Below are positions 11,701-26,700 of a stretch of 64,000 bases of DNA, one piece after another. The notes beneath the pieces are model-generated. The model saw only the letters and a list, made by a program, of their open reading frames with translations, was not told where the DNA came from and made no database searches. The stretch is from NCBI RefSeq assembly GCF_905475465.1, contig NC_062259.1, forward strand, positions 10,116,501 to 10,180,500. Reading direction: 5' to 3'. This stretch comes from Pieris napi (Eukaryota > Arthropoda > Insecta > Lepidoptera > Pieridae). Position numbers and translations under genes: made by a program. Every line of letters begins with the position of its first letter. The first letter of the stretch is position 1.

Positions 11701-14700
11701 TTATTGTAGTGAATAATATGTGACTTTTTAACAGTATTGTATCACTGCACGTTTATTCGTGTCATAAATGAAGCATAATCAAATATAGTGAAATGTTACA
11801 CGGTTATTCTACGTCAATATTTTTTTTTCTGAGCCGTGCTCTGGCTGTCTACAGGCTTATTCTTGTATATTTTGTTGCTTTTTCATGTTTGTAAAGATAG
11901 AGGCCCGTTTATTAGCGTAATTAAGATCAATTCATTATTTATGTAATACATCTTTATTAGTGCATGGTATAATAATGTAAATTAGCTTATGATTTTTGAT
12001 AAAGGTTAAATAAAAAATAATGTTAATAAGAATAATTATTTTTTATTTATCCAATAAGGAACAAATTAAGTACCTATCAGGTATATTATTAAAAAAAAAA
12101 AACATGAAAAATTAAACAGAGAACAAGAAATAAGTAAGTACTAATAAATCTCCTCGTCACTATCGTTGGTATTACCGAGGTGGAACCTAATGGCACCAAA
12201 TTTCTGTAAAAACACTGGTAAGAATGGTTTAGTATGGCTCCTGAGTCGCAGTCTTATTAAATCCCTATATAAAGGGAGTGGTATAAATAGAATTCCAGTG
12301 TTTTAGGTTTTCAGCATTTTCTATGGGTTCTCCTCGTCGCCTTCTTGAATTAGTCCTCGTGATAGTTTGCATCTCTTGTAATTCGTCTTCAAAACTGTAT
12401 CTAAAGTATATTGTACCAGGATGATTATAATAAAAAACTACTTCTTTTATTTGCTCCAATAAATTATATCCCCATTTTTATCTTTCAACCAATTCTTCCC
12501 CTTTATTAACTCTTTAAAATCTATGCAATCAGCTTGTGTCATTTGTCTTACCTGGTACTTGTGTCCGGTAACTTTGGCATTCTCTATCAAGGAATACATT
12601 AGGTTAGGTGTGTAAATAGTATGCTTTTTCTTGGAACGCTCAATAGCAGCGTGCATAGAATCACCCCTCGATTGGCCACCTTTCTCCAAAAACCTATGAG
12701 TAATTTTTATGTTAAATTTCTTCGCCGCTAAAGAAAACATGGCGAATACGAAACGATTACGATTTTGCCCTGCACATGAATCAGATAAAAATATATATTT
12801 TTAATTCCTAATTCGACGTGTACCTGGATCAATGACCAAAGACAACTTGCTATTTCTATCGCACCCCTTTTCGCAATCTGACAGTGCCAGACATAGCAGT
12901 AACCTTTCTTCTCGATTATATTATAGATCGTGAAATTGTATACAGGATACTTCCGTTCATAATGAAATGTGCCTACTTCACTTTGAGGGATATTCAACAC
13001 TTTTTCCAGATCAAAACATGCTACAACACTGTCATCTGAAGAAAAAGTTTCTTTTTCTTGTTCCTTTAATTGCCTGACTAATTGCTTTTCTTTCAAGTGC
13101 TTTTCATAATCAGCTTGTAATTGTTCGATCCTAACATCATCAGAAGTTTGGTAAATTGAACATATCTCACATAAATCTTTTTTAGGTTTGTGGAAGGATA
13201 GGTTAAACTTTGTATTGAAGATTATTTCATATTGGCGTTTAGTTGCTTTGCATGTTTAATTGTACTGGTTGTTTGTATCTATCCATTCCAAATATAGTCG
13301 GTGCATTTTAGAGATATTCAAAGTTTCACACAGATATTGCTTTTGGCTATCTTTCGAGAATAGTGTGATTCAACTCTTTCAAATAAATTTATATGGTCGA
13401 ATATACTTTTTCAGTCTCTTCTGACATTCTTCTTGGCCTGTTCTTATGAGTTCCTCTGTAGTCTTTTAAATAGTTGTCATCTCCCAATTTATCAATAGCT
13501 GTGTATACTACTTGCTCTGTAATGGATAATGTATTTAAAAACATAATTTTAGAAACTTTAATCATGTATATCATTAGTATCATCGAGTAGTTGATATGTT
13601 AATGTTTGAGTACGATTATTTTTACGTTCAACAATCAACTGTAATCTTTTTGACGTTATCTTTCTTTACATGTCGGTTAATAAAATCTCACTGTCTCTCA
13701 TGGTCCCCGATAGCCCAAAAACTCAGAAACATTTTACTCCTTATATTTTGATGTATCTTTTCGTAACATTTCAATTTGCAGTTGCATGGAGGTCCAATAG
13801 ATTTTTCTGCGTTTTGTTTGTTAGTTCTAGCACCCTCATAACTTTTATCAGAATTTTTAAGAATTTAGTTTTTCTTATCTTTCCATAAATTAGGATCTAT
13901 TTTTCTCTTTTTCGTAAGCTGTTCAATGGGAGTTACGGGTCTTTCCTCCGATGCTGTAGTTGCAACATCCTGTGATATATTTTGTGTTTCAATACTATGT
14001 AAAACACCATCTAAATTGGAAATACTTCTTAGATCGTAAGCCTTATTAATATATAAAACAGTCGGCGTGGCTCGCCCCCGCTTCATCCCTTGTCTATACT
14101 AACGCGCTATTGCAATAGACACGATCGGAAAAGTATCCGTATATTAAGCGGTTACTAACAATAACTTGAAATTCATGAGCGAAGAATATAAGTGCTTGAA
14201 CCTTTACGTAAAAGTAGAAGAAAGGAGAGAAATTAGTAAAAGATAATGGAATAACTGTAATTATTATATTCAGTGTGCAATGATGCATTACTAGTAAAAG
14301 TTGCTTCCATTTTTACACGAATAATCGTGTAAGAGTAATTGCCGAAAGGATAGGATAGGCACGAGCGGCAGATTGATTTAACACGTTTATTCTGGTGTAC
14401 TCTAAGAAACAAATAATATGTAATAGGCGCATGTTTTGTTATTCATGATGATATGAAGATATATTTTTTCCCTACAATAAACGAATATTGTGCTATAAAA
14501 GCCTTATTTGAAGTCTAAAATATTTAAAAAAAATTATATAGGTGTATGATAGGCCATTAAAACGAAGAAAACGAAAAAAAATTTTTTGGGTAAGAGCTCT
14601 TGCATGTTTATTCGTTGGGGCCATCGATATACTTAGCTATTTAAGGACAAAAAGGGAAGAACTCAATTGGATTATTTAATTTAATTAATCCACAATCTCA

Positions 14701-17700
14701 GATTGAAAACAATCTGAGATCAGACCGTGACACTTGATCGATATCCTATCTGCATCCCAATAACCAAACCCAACGAAGACAATCCATTTTTGGCGACGGA
14801 TAAATTGCTCTTTGTTGTTCCATTTTACAAATAACATTAAAATATACATGTGTATGTTTAAAACATAACAAACAGTTTTTTTAATTATTTAAAAAAACTG
14901 GTGTAAGTTAAAATAATTAACTGTTGAAATCGAGCTTTCGTCAACTGTCATTTTCATACAAAGGTATTACTAAAGGTATCCCATGGATAGCTTGTATCGA
15001 CAGATGGCTATTACAATCCGTCGATTGGTTTTTGGCACACTTGTTACAACATTTGAGATAACATTAAGATTACTATCTCAGATGGATTATGGATTGAGAT
15101 AGGTTATTGGGTTCGTGCGTTAAAAGTTACATATTACAGTTAAGAGTTGGTCTTCCCCAATTAAGATCGGAGACATGTTCTATTTGTGGAAAAAGCTTTT
15201 AAAAAGGCTTTACTAGGACTGTATAGGCCTTAGAGTTAAAAACATAAAGTATAAAACGTTGGTTCATTAATTTTTAACGACCTATTCATAAAACCTTCTA
15301 TTTTCGTGATTCTCTGCATAATTATGACTCATCTATTGTTTAGTTATTAGACAATTAATATACAAATAACCTTGATGTTACTCTTTCATTAGGAATGATA
15401 TTTGTGGGATGAGTTTCACTTAATTTTTCTGACACCGTTATATATTCGTCAACTATGTTTGAGCGAAAACACAATTTTACATAGAGACGGATAAACTCTC
15501 ACAAATTGTTTACGTTGGTCTATTTACATCTAATTACACTGTTGCGTCAATATATTTTTTATATTTATTTGACTATTTATAACCCTAAAAACAGTGGCGC
15601 TTCATCCATTTAATATCTGGGCCTCAGATCTGTGTATACTTGTGCATTCGTGCAACCGGGATTCGAACCGCACGCTGAAACCCCTATATGAACTCTGCGC
15701 CCAACCAATAAATCCCGAAGAGAAAAATTATCTCTAACATTCTTCATAACAATCCTGGGTAATACTTAGAAAAAAAAGTTATACATATACTTCTAATTAT
15801 TGGTAATACATACTTATTTTGCGGTTAACAAATATACAGCGATATAGCTCTGATACGTGAAGTAATGTTTACTTGTTATTGTTAAATAAGATATTTTAAT
15901 TAGCAGTTATGTAATAATATCCCATTTAAAATTATTATCTCACGGGGCTTAATTTTACTGTCATTTTGTTTTAATCAGCGGAAACAATCGCATCAAGGTT
16001 GGATTCTTGCATAGAACGTGAATAATATAATAATTTGTGATGCACTATTTTTCCTTCCTGTGTTTATTAATATTTTAAAATTTATGCAACAAAATATGCC
16101 TCATATACAGAATAGCGATGACAAAAACTGTATTGTACTTCAATGTGCATTTAATATGTTCGATGTAAATGGTCGCTGTTTTGGCAAATCAGAATAATAT
16201 TGAATATCGGGTGATATGTTTAATAACCTTCACGATCGGCCTTTAATAACGAGTTATTGTATTATCCCGTCTTCACCATTTAATAAATACGATTTTTAAA
16301 CAGTTTTTCATAGACAAAAGGCACAGAAAAATATATAAATTCGCCCAAAAACCTATATTTCCATGTAAAAGAATCAGTCAAACTAGCTAATAAAAAATAT
16401 ACGGCAACCTGCTTCAGAATTGATCATAAGTAAACTTATTTGAATTTAAATCGAAACGCCCAGTAGTGCCAAAAAAATCTTAATTTATCTGAACTCAGGT
16501 TTAATAAATCACAATTAATAAGCATATTATTTTCCTTATCTGTTGGTACCTACTGTTACTGTATTCATTACAATAAGTGTCAAAATGTGGTAGCGACTTC
16601 AGATTTACAATAATCACTCTCTGAACGTGGCGAATGAGCAATACGCGTGTTTATTTTAACATTATTCAGACTACTTAGTACTTACTGATAAAGAAAATCC
16701 ACTATTCTCGGAAATTCATTTGAATATGCTCACGAATAACAAGTAGGTTATTTTTTTATATTTGCCTCGCAATTGACACATTTTTGTCTTATCTGTGCCT
16801 TGGGGAAAACGTTAACTTGCCTTTATAGTATAAGATCCCGCTATACAACGACCTTCACCGAGATGCTTATTTAATGAAACTTATTTTATATTTAATTTAA
16901 TATGTCAATAAATATAATCCATATAGGTTGCCTAGCAAATTTCAGTCCAGAGTATGTTTGATTAATATTTAAAAAAAAAATTTTATTTATAATTTGCATG
17001 TAGTAAATTTTTTTAACTTTTTTCAATCAATATTTTTAATCAGGGTAGTATTATATATGTATCACTATAACCTTCTTTTATACTAAAGATGTATATATAC
17101 TTTAGTGTCACATAGAAAATATACACATAAATAATGAATTGATTAAAAACAACCTAACGTTTGCATATTCTATGGGCTTCATACTTTCGATTGGTATAGA
17201 ATTTATCTAATAATCATACCGGAGAAATGTTAAAAAAAATTTTTTTTTTTAAATTAATTAAACATACTCTGGACTGAAATTTGCTAGGCAACCCATATGG
17301 ATTATATTTTTTGACATATTAAATTAAATATAAAATAAGTTTCATTAAATAAGCATCTCGGTGAAGGTCGTTGTATAGCGGGATCTTAGACCATTAACTA
17401 CCACTACTAGACATGACCAACTTTTGTATGACTTGTTTTGCATCTGATAATTTTTTTGACTAAAGCTAAGATACGAGAGGTATGCTTAGCGCTGTGTCTG
17501 TGAGGGGATCATTATGAAACGAAACTTTTTGCGTACTATTTTTTATTATGTATAAAAAAGTTTTTCCTTTTCTTTAAACAGTGTAAACTCTATAACGTAA
17601 AAGGAGTTATGTTTGTTTGGTTTGACACAAAACCCATACATTAGTACACTCTTTATACCGCAACAGACACTCTCTATTACGGAGATATATTTTCAAATTT

Positions 17701-20700
17701 AGACATTCAGCTAGATACATTTATTTATATAATCTGCTTACAAAACTACCCTTTTGAGCAGCCGTCATAAACAGCCGTTTCGCCTTTGTTATTGTTAATT
17801 GCATTAACACGTGTGCCATTATTCGCAAACAAACCATCAAGATGGCCAGACAAAATACTCAAAAATAAATACAAATATTGGCATAGCAAAACACGGCATA
17901 GTTAACAGAATATATTTGTTTAGAATAATTTACATATTGATAGTAATAAAATTAGAAATTATTGTAATTAGTTAAATTTGTATTTTTTTCTCTGCACTCC
18001 ATATAACGAATCTCTCTATAACTCTATATATATGTATATATATATATATTATGGACGTACTGGAGTCACACTTGCTCTACGTCTGGTTTCTGAATATCTT
18101 AAAATCATATCCTTATACATACGTGTTGCATTTGAAGGTTAAATTTCCGTTTTACGAATGTGAACAGTTATAATTAATTGAAGTAAAATTTATCTTTAAT
18201 GATTAATTATATAAAAATATTGTGATGAAAATATACAAGCATGTACATTATAAAGGAAGTTGCCCTGAAGTTAAATGGTCTGAGTATAGTTTCAATACAT
18301 ATATAGTATTACAATATCAGTTACACTAGTTATCCATCGGTAGGGTCAATAATTTTATGCTCCATTACCAACGCATTCAAAGGATTCCGATCACTGATTC
18401 ATTGATTAGATTAAAAAACTCATTAAACGTGCACCATTTTAATTTTAAAGGATCATTCGTCTATATTTTATTCATAAACATGTTAAATAATAATCTCCCT
18501 ACAACAATTTATTAGTTTGCCTCACACAGTATCCGTTTCATTAATTATTTATGCTTTTTGTATGAAAGTCTTAATTGCGGACATATACCTAAAAATCTTT
18601 TAGTTGGAGCTGGGGATTACCCACTTAACTTTATGTTGAGGCTCATTTAGTTAAAGTACATAATGTACCTTCAAATCCCTATGTATTATTTTGTCCTTAG
18701 CACTCGCATGACATTGAAAATTAATAAATCTGATTAAACATTCTTTAACTATTTAAAACATAGGTTTCTTAGTAAGGGGTTATTTGTATATTCAAGCCCT
18801 AATTTTCCTTGGTTCGTAAGCAGGCAATATGGACAGTAATTCCTGTTTTGGTCTGTAAGACGGTGAAGAATATCTGTTATAACGACATCGAAGGGACTAC
18901 TCATATTTGGTCGTAAAAACCGATAGTCGTAACAGCCGATGACGTTGTTGTTAAGTACCTAATACAATAGAATTCAGCCGGGCCCATTGATTTTGGTCAA
19001 TATAACCGGTATGTTGTTCTAAACGATATAATATATAAATCATAACATAATCTTGACATATATGTATCTTCTTCTTAACTCTCGACACATAATTTATTGT
19101 GCGTTGTTTTTCCCTCCCGCTTTCGTGTGGAAACTGGAAAGTGTAGAAAATACGGATATAAAACATGGTAACGTCTGCCCAATTAATAGAGTCAAAAAAG
19201 GAATAAGTGATTCGAATCTATATTATCTAGACGAGTAGCTTTCCCCGGATGTAGGCTGAGGTGTGGACTCGCCGGATGATGGACAAGACACTTAATTTCC
19301 TCTAACATTGATTGTTATAAAGAAAGAGAGTACCAAGTGGTAACCTTCAAGAAGTCGTTACGGTTACAGTTTAAATATGAAGAAATTTCGTTTGTACAAA
19401 AATAATACATGTTTTCAATAATTAAAAATAAGATATACAAATAGAATGTTATGTCAATAAATACTCGGTGTAAGCAGCGTGGGCTAGTAGAAATGGCCAG
19501 TGTACATGTGTCGATTAGTGCCAAAAGTAGACATTAAATACATGTAAATAAATACTGCAAACCTTTAAAAACATAAAAATAACCACCATAGCCTACCTAC
19601 CTATTTCCCATACGTCCTATCCAATAACCGGTTTGCCGGTTTATCGGAACTCGAAGTTATACATGTCGGGAGTAGAAGATGAAACCTCCTGATTATTATT
19701 GAATAACCTAAGAATATGTAAACTGAAGATTCCGTTAATACTAACAAATCCAAAATTTTAAGATGTTATCCAAGAATGTTAGTTTATGTCTATTTAAACA
19801 GTATACTTAGAAGAGCTCGTTTAATTAATAATAATAATAATAATAATCAGTGGCGCTACAACCTTTTTAGGTCTGGGCCTCAGATTTCTATCTGTTTCAT
19901 GATCATTTGTTAATCTAATAGGCAAGTAGGTGATCAGCCTCCTGTGCCTGACGCACGCCGTCGACTTTTTGGGTCTAAGGCAAGCCGGTTTCCTCACAAT
20001 GTTTTCCTTCACCGTTCGAGCGAATGTTAAATGCGCACATAGAAAGAAAGTCAACGACATACGACCTCAGGGATGAGAGTCGCACGCTGAAGCCACTAGG
20101 CCAACACTGCTCTAATAAAGCTAGCTAGTTTAACCATGCTAGGTTGCTAGGCAACTAACATGAACTGAGTTATAAAACTCCATTATTATATACAATATTT
20201 TATACCATAAAATGTTATGTTCGTTAAAAGCAAAGGTTAAATTGCGTGTATCGAAAAAATGCGATCACAATGTCACCTACATAATTATGCGTAAGATATT
20301 GCGACAGACAACATAATAACTGCATACATAAAATTAGCTTCTAGCCGCGGATTTACTCAGGGCCTAACAAAATTCGGATTTTGGATATAAGGCTTCCGAA
20401 TCTTTGCTGAGTTTGACGAAATAAACATTACATTTAACATAAACTTCTTTATTATTTAGTGCACGAAATCTTTGTACCTTAATCTCAATTAAGTGTTACA
20501 GTTTATCAGTATAGTATGAGAAATGTTATTTTTTTGATAAAAGTGCTCTCTAAATATCGATAAAATGTTCAGGAATTGGTTGCTCCATTGCCACACGTCT
20601 ATCTTCAAAACATGTCAATATTTTACGAAAATTATTATTAATAATTTAAGGCTCTCTACGTTTACAAATTACTAAGACCTTTATATTTAAATTTAAATCT

Positions 20701-23700
20701 ATTCTAGTCGAATCAAGTTTTTTCATTAAAAAATAACTAGTTTGACCTTGAATGCGATATAATTGTTTTATTTTTTTCCACATACACTCCACCGCCAGCT
20801 TTAAATTACATGAATATTGTCAGTAACAAGAAGATATTTAAATTAAATATTTAGACCTGTTTTGCTCGGTCTGTGTTTTCTACCAAATGGTAATAATAAC
20901 CGATACTTCTTCTAAGTCGCCTTCAATGCCAATTCCTGCTACTGATTTATTCCATTAAAATCCTATGGTACTTTAGTTAACTTTAAAGGCGTAGGGGGTT
21001 AATCATGTATATCATTGCTATTTGATCTTCAAAATAATAAAAAGCACTGGCGCTCTTAAATAGGTCTGAGCCTCAGATGTCTGTAGCTGTTTCGTGATCA
21101 TTTGTTTTTTTCTAATAGGCAGTAGCAAGAGGACAAATCTTTGTTTTTAATTTATTTTATTATTATTTATTACTTGAGATGTCACGTGGAACGTGGTGTA
21201 ATGGTTGCAGCTCCTTACAAACGTTGTGTAAAAAAATATTGGCGATTAAAAAGAGTGGCGGAGAGTTTATTGCCAGTTCTTCTCTTCCGTTCTACGCCCT
21301 TGATTTGAGAACTGGCAGTAATTGTAAAATAGAAGCATTTAATGTACATATTTCTTTTTGTCGTTCATAAAGTGTACATTGTGTTACCTATATGAATAAA
21401 TGATTTTTGACTTTGACAAGTAGTTTTTGGTTCGAAGGCATGTCAGTTTCGTCATGATATTTTCCTTCACCGCACGAGTGAGTTTTAATGGCGCCATAGA
21501 CCAAAAGGCCGTTGGTGCGCAGCTGGCGTGCGAAACTACGGGATGAGAGTCACTAGGCTCACACTGCGATCCAAGTCATTTGATTTTTATAATCTCTATA
21601 TAAATAAAATTCTCGTGTCACAATGTTCGTTCCCATACTCCTCAGAAACGGCTCGATACAGCATTCAAAAATACATACAACCCTTAATTTTCATCTACCC
21701 TCTACGAGCAACCCCTATTTTTATTTGTTAGTTAAGAAGTTATAACTTGAACTCTGAGGTTTACATAGATAAAATCACAAAAAAACCTAAAAAGTTTTCA
21801 TTCCGGAAAACCGGAAAAGTGGGTATGTACTAAAAAGTTAGGCTAAGTGAAATCACATAAAGGAGAAACGAAGTTCGTTGCGAGGGCAGCTAGTATGTTT
21901 ATAAAAGTCTTACCTTAAACTTTTCAATTTTGATTATATATAAACACAATTATAATACCATACGTTAAAATTCTATTTATTAAAACCCAGACACAAATGA
22001 TAAACTCGTTGATATATTTTAATTCCTCGGATATATTATAACATTTTCCTGCTAAAAGTATACGGGGAAATATTCCGCCTACCACGCAAAATCTACGTAA
22101 CTTGCGGACGTTATAATAATCATATTTTTGGCTGAGTTTAAAAGTGTATGCGCAGCGATCTACTTTTTTATTTGCTCCCGGACCAAGGACCTCGGCGGTA
22201 AACGTGTTGCCTTGCGATGCTTATTTATTCCATTGAATGCTATTGATAACTTCAGTACACTTTGTATACTCGGAAAGACAATGTATGTTTGTATTATCAG
22301 TTTATTCAATGGGCAACATTATCTTTTGTGACTCATAAATATAGTTTGCTCAGTCCGCCGGGTGGGCTGCAGAGATACGATTGGCTAAAATATCACTCAT
22401 TATATGCTTGAGTAAATAATTTAATTAATTTAATTGTTTCCCTATATACATTTGTAGGTTTCTGTCGCCGTCCTAATGTTACTTAGATTTATCAAGTATT
22501 CTATACGATACAGTTAATAGAATAATAAACTAATAACTATACTTTTCGAAAGCAAATACCATAATGCCGTCCGGTGATTTTATTCCATGTCTAAGCTTAT
22601 TGTAAAAAAATCGTATTGTTTACTTTGTTTTGCCTTGGTCACCTCACAGGATAGATATGCGACCAGTACCATATATGCGTTCCGCCTATTACAAATAATA
22701 TCTCTTTCCAGAATATTCGAGAAAGTGCGTCAATACTTCGGCGCGCAGAGTGAGACGATTCCAATGTCGTTTGTCCTTGGCTTCTACGTCAGCCTGGTAG
22801 TGAAGCGGTGGTGGGAGCAGTACAAGCTGCTTCCATGGCCAGACACACTGGCACTGTTTATCTCCGCTGGAATACCTGGTGCGGTGAGTATTCCTCCTAC
22901 TAAAATATCCTGGCATTTTTATTTATTATAATAGCTTTTTTTTAATGTATTATCGTTTTAGTGTTTAAGTTCTTACTAATAAAATTGAGCTGTGTTATTG
23001 AAATTAAAAAGTTACCCTTATTTGTACACAAATACTGGAAAGAACCGTTCAATATTCAGCTTTTTTTATATTTCCTAAATTTCAATAAAACCTTTTTAAT
23101 TGTTTTTTCATAAAACTGATATAAGATATGAGTTTTGTTTTGTCTTCAATCCCTTATAATTTGTATAGATTACGATTTTCCTTATAAAACGGAAATTCTT
23201 TAATGATGTCAAAATCGATAGAAAACAGAGCAATCTTTGTAGTTAAGCATGAATGTTTTCCAATTTCAAAATCTTCTTAAATGGCTGGAATTTTTTTACT
23301 TTTCCTGTTTGGTTTAGTTTTTGTGGATGGATAAAGGTGATTATACAACTCCAGAAGAATTTTATTTAAAAGTGAAAGTTGCAAAGCGATGTCATATATT
23401 GGGACAATTAACTAATCTCCATACTAATTTCACATGTATTCTAAAACCTGATTTATTACCTGTTCAAAGCTCTGCTCACAAATATTACGTTATGGCGATG
23501 TATAATTTACAGTTTAAGATTACAGCGAAATATTTTTTCCTTGTTGCATTTATTGCGAAACGTGGCTTTGCGATTTGTATTTAAAGTATAATTTATTTTT
23601 ATTTAATCCATAGTTGCATATTTCAACTATAATATTTGTGGTATGTGATGACTCATATATTTATTTTCTTGAAAAGCACGTTATTTACGTGCTTTCACGT

Positions 23701-26700
23701 ATTATAGAATTAAACGTTATACTATCACGTAAACGTGTATACATGATACATAAAATATATTTCAATTTCACAACGCATTAATTTAACTCTAACTTCAATA
23801 ACGTTAATTTTCTAACGTCCTGTCTGAAGCCCTTAATGAATCCTGTATTTAAAGTCAGGACAACTTGTATTTAAAGTTTAAAGGACATCTTGGTTTCTGA
23901 TAATTAGGTATATCAAAATTAATATAGAAATAACTTTAATTGCTAAAAATTAAATTCACCTTTTGGTCATAAATCTCTATGTACAAATCATTGGTATGTT
24001 TTGTTTATTGTATTGCTAATTCGTATGAAGGCCTTGATATAGACTTTGTACACATCGCGGGTGCGATTCGGGTCTCATACATACATCGATGGATTGGCAA
24101 TAACGATTTACATTCTGAGCCGTACAGATGTCATGGCCTGTCCTTGCCAAGAGTTTATTACATACAGCATACCTTATACGAGCTGCCGTTGCTCAGCGGG
24201 TCGTTCAATGGGTTTAACGAGGTCCTGGGTTTGATTATAGTTTAGCAGGCTGTGGACGGACAGCTACTTAAAACGAAAACAACAAAAAAACAAAAATCAA
24301 AATACGTTTATTCAGTTTAGATGCGTCTTAGGGCGTGCTTATGAAGGTCAAAAACGTTTACAAAATTCGCGAAAGAGCAAGACTACGCCATCCAACAGAA
24401 TATTTAAAGATGTTATTCATTGGCACAGCGCACATTCGACACTGTTATAACAGAACAGTTTTTAGTGTGTGATACTTGAAAATTCGTAAATATTATCACG
24501 ATTAAAGTTTTTGGTACTAGTAAGCGTGAAATTAATGAAATTGAGTGACGAATTTCGAACATCAAACGAGTTATTGTAGCCGTGTAAACAATGAAGTAAT
24601 AAATGACCAAATGTACGTCGGTCGCCGAATTATTTAGTTGTTAGCTGATGACGTCCGAATGCATCGTGTTAAGCAAAAGACAATACCCGAATATACGCGA
24701 TGATAAATGTAATCGTTTACAAGGAGAGCGACTGTCTAGTACATCTCCAACACATCTTGTAGATTCCAACCAAATATGGCGAGAACGAGTGGTCTCCAAC
24801 TTGTTGAATATTCTTTTACTACACATATCTTAATAGAAAACGATTCTATTGACTAGCAATATATATCGAAGAAATGAAGGCCCAAGAAAAAGACGAGACA
24901 ATATAGACGAAAAGACGCTAGACTTTTTGTTACCGAACAATACCACATTCATTTGTAGAAACGCTGGCTATTTTGTTCTTGCTGTTGCACAAAAGTTCGT
25001 CCTTCTAAGCAATACTTATCTCATAATAGTATTACGCGGGTGATAAAGTATGCATGAAATCGGTTTCACTTTAACTATGACTTACATTTTTACGAACAGA
25101 AGCTCATAAATATTCACCAAGCATCGTCCAGATTTGATGGAACTAGTTTTCTAAACGGTTTACATTTTACAAGAGGTCTTTTGAATTTTATTTTAAATTT
25201 TAATCAACTATACTTTCTATTATTTAGTTTAGTAGGTTTAAATTGTTCTCTTATAGACTTCCAGTTATCATGGATAGCGATTCTCTACGTCCTAGTTAGA
25301 TTTCAATAGTTCGGATTCGATTGGACGTTACCATGTGTAACAAAACGTCCATAATTAAATTAAAAAAGAAGTCCTTCTGTTAGGCTGTCGGGAAGATAAA
25401 ATATAAATCATAATTACGTGTTAAAAGTCGAACAAATAAATGTCTCATTAACAGTTTAAAATGTTTTGCAATCAATAGAGAGAATCACAGACAAGGTAAA
25501 ATACCAAGGATTTCACAAGTTATAATATTAATTGGGCAATTTTTTTTTGTGCGAGAATATTTTATGGTCTATGATTGTTCACGTCTGACGCGGGAGCTAT
25601 TGTTGTTTTTCTAAACCAAATTTATGAAAAATATGTTTCATGAATAAGTCATAGTTTGTTTTTAACTTTAAACATTTTAGTTGCTCTTCGAATAGTTACT
25701 ATTAACTAGGCTTCACATCCTACTTAAACCATGTTACTCACACAAAAAAAATCCGCATGAGTACGAAGACAACGTCTCCCGACGTGAAATCACTTTAGGC
25801 TGTGGACGTCGGACTCACAAGTGAATTTTCAAAATTGGAATTAACAGATTTGTATGTGTGGCAAATACCGTAGCTTTTCGTCTTAAACATTTTACTTTGT
25901 ACTTTGAACCTAATCACTTGCACCATATGTGCTATGTGATTTTGCCATATTAATATTGTTAATTGTATATAATAACGCCCATAAAGATGAAAAGATCTGG
26001 TCAGCCTTCCTAATAAATCTTTATGCGAGCTTTAATTAGTGGCTCGTTACAGCCTACTGCCATACAATACATAAAATATAAGGTCACCAATACAATATAA
26101 AATTTGCAAAAATTAAACGTACGTATAAAATCATCAAAGGTCAATTATTGGCTGGTTCAAACTTACTTATTGATTTTTAATTTTCAATAATAGAGTTTTC
26201 TGTGTGTTCTAGTCATCTTTTTATATTCATTATACATTGATTTGCTGTTTTAAAAGAGTACGGAGAGTTTTTTACGCCGTGTTTTTCTCTCGGCCTACAC
26301 CCCTCTGTCTTCTTTGCCGATGAGTAGGGATGCCTACAAATTCAAATTTAATGACGTGGAATAAGTGATACATGTATCTTATGTTCCATAATAAACATAT
26401 TTTATCTATCTATTAACACGTTTTGTTTAAATCTAAACTGATATTAGCGCTCCATTCAACGAATGAAATGTAACTGTTTACTTTATATAAATATATACGC
26501 CAAACAATTATTATGTTGGAATGTATATTCCAAGACCGATATTTTCTATATTAACCTCAAGTTTAAAGGACTCAATTTCAAGTAATACTTCTACGAAACC
26601 AACAAAAGTATACTCAAGGTTTCCCTCAGTACCAACTAAATAATTATAAAACGTGTTTTTAAATAAAATTCGACTCGGCGTTAAATATAATTAGTGTTAT

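Larger units (their letters stand above)
11289..22711 (+). other. Bestrophin intron 2
   Basis: An 11.4 kb intron. It holds the decayed transposon 11481-14630, the short long-arm derivative 16832-17387, SINE copies near 15592, 19848 and 21046, and a Helitron-like element at 21593-21893. A stretch at about 14690-15120 (repeated AATCTCAGATTG / CAATCTGAGAT motifs and inverted AATAACC / GGTTATT motifs) looks like another dispersed repeat without clear ends. The rest is AT-rich, with no gene seen. Confidence 0.7.

Noticed and set aside
22587..22711. Upstream Met of the open frame that contains bestrophin exon 3
   Set aside because: The frame before 22712 is intron. The acceptor TCTTTCCAG at 22711 and the phase-2 link from exon 2 (CAACAG-AG) give the correct RIFEKV junction.
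23321..23584. 87-codon ORF in bestrophin intron 3
   Set aside because: No recognisable domain, no splice partner, AT-driven composition.
24648..25043. Two consecutive ORFs (61 and 64 codons) in bestrophin intron 3
   Set aside because: Different translations without motif or conservation signal; the + and - frames are equally open by chance.
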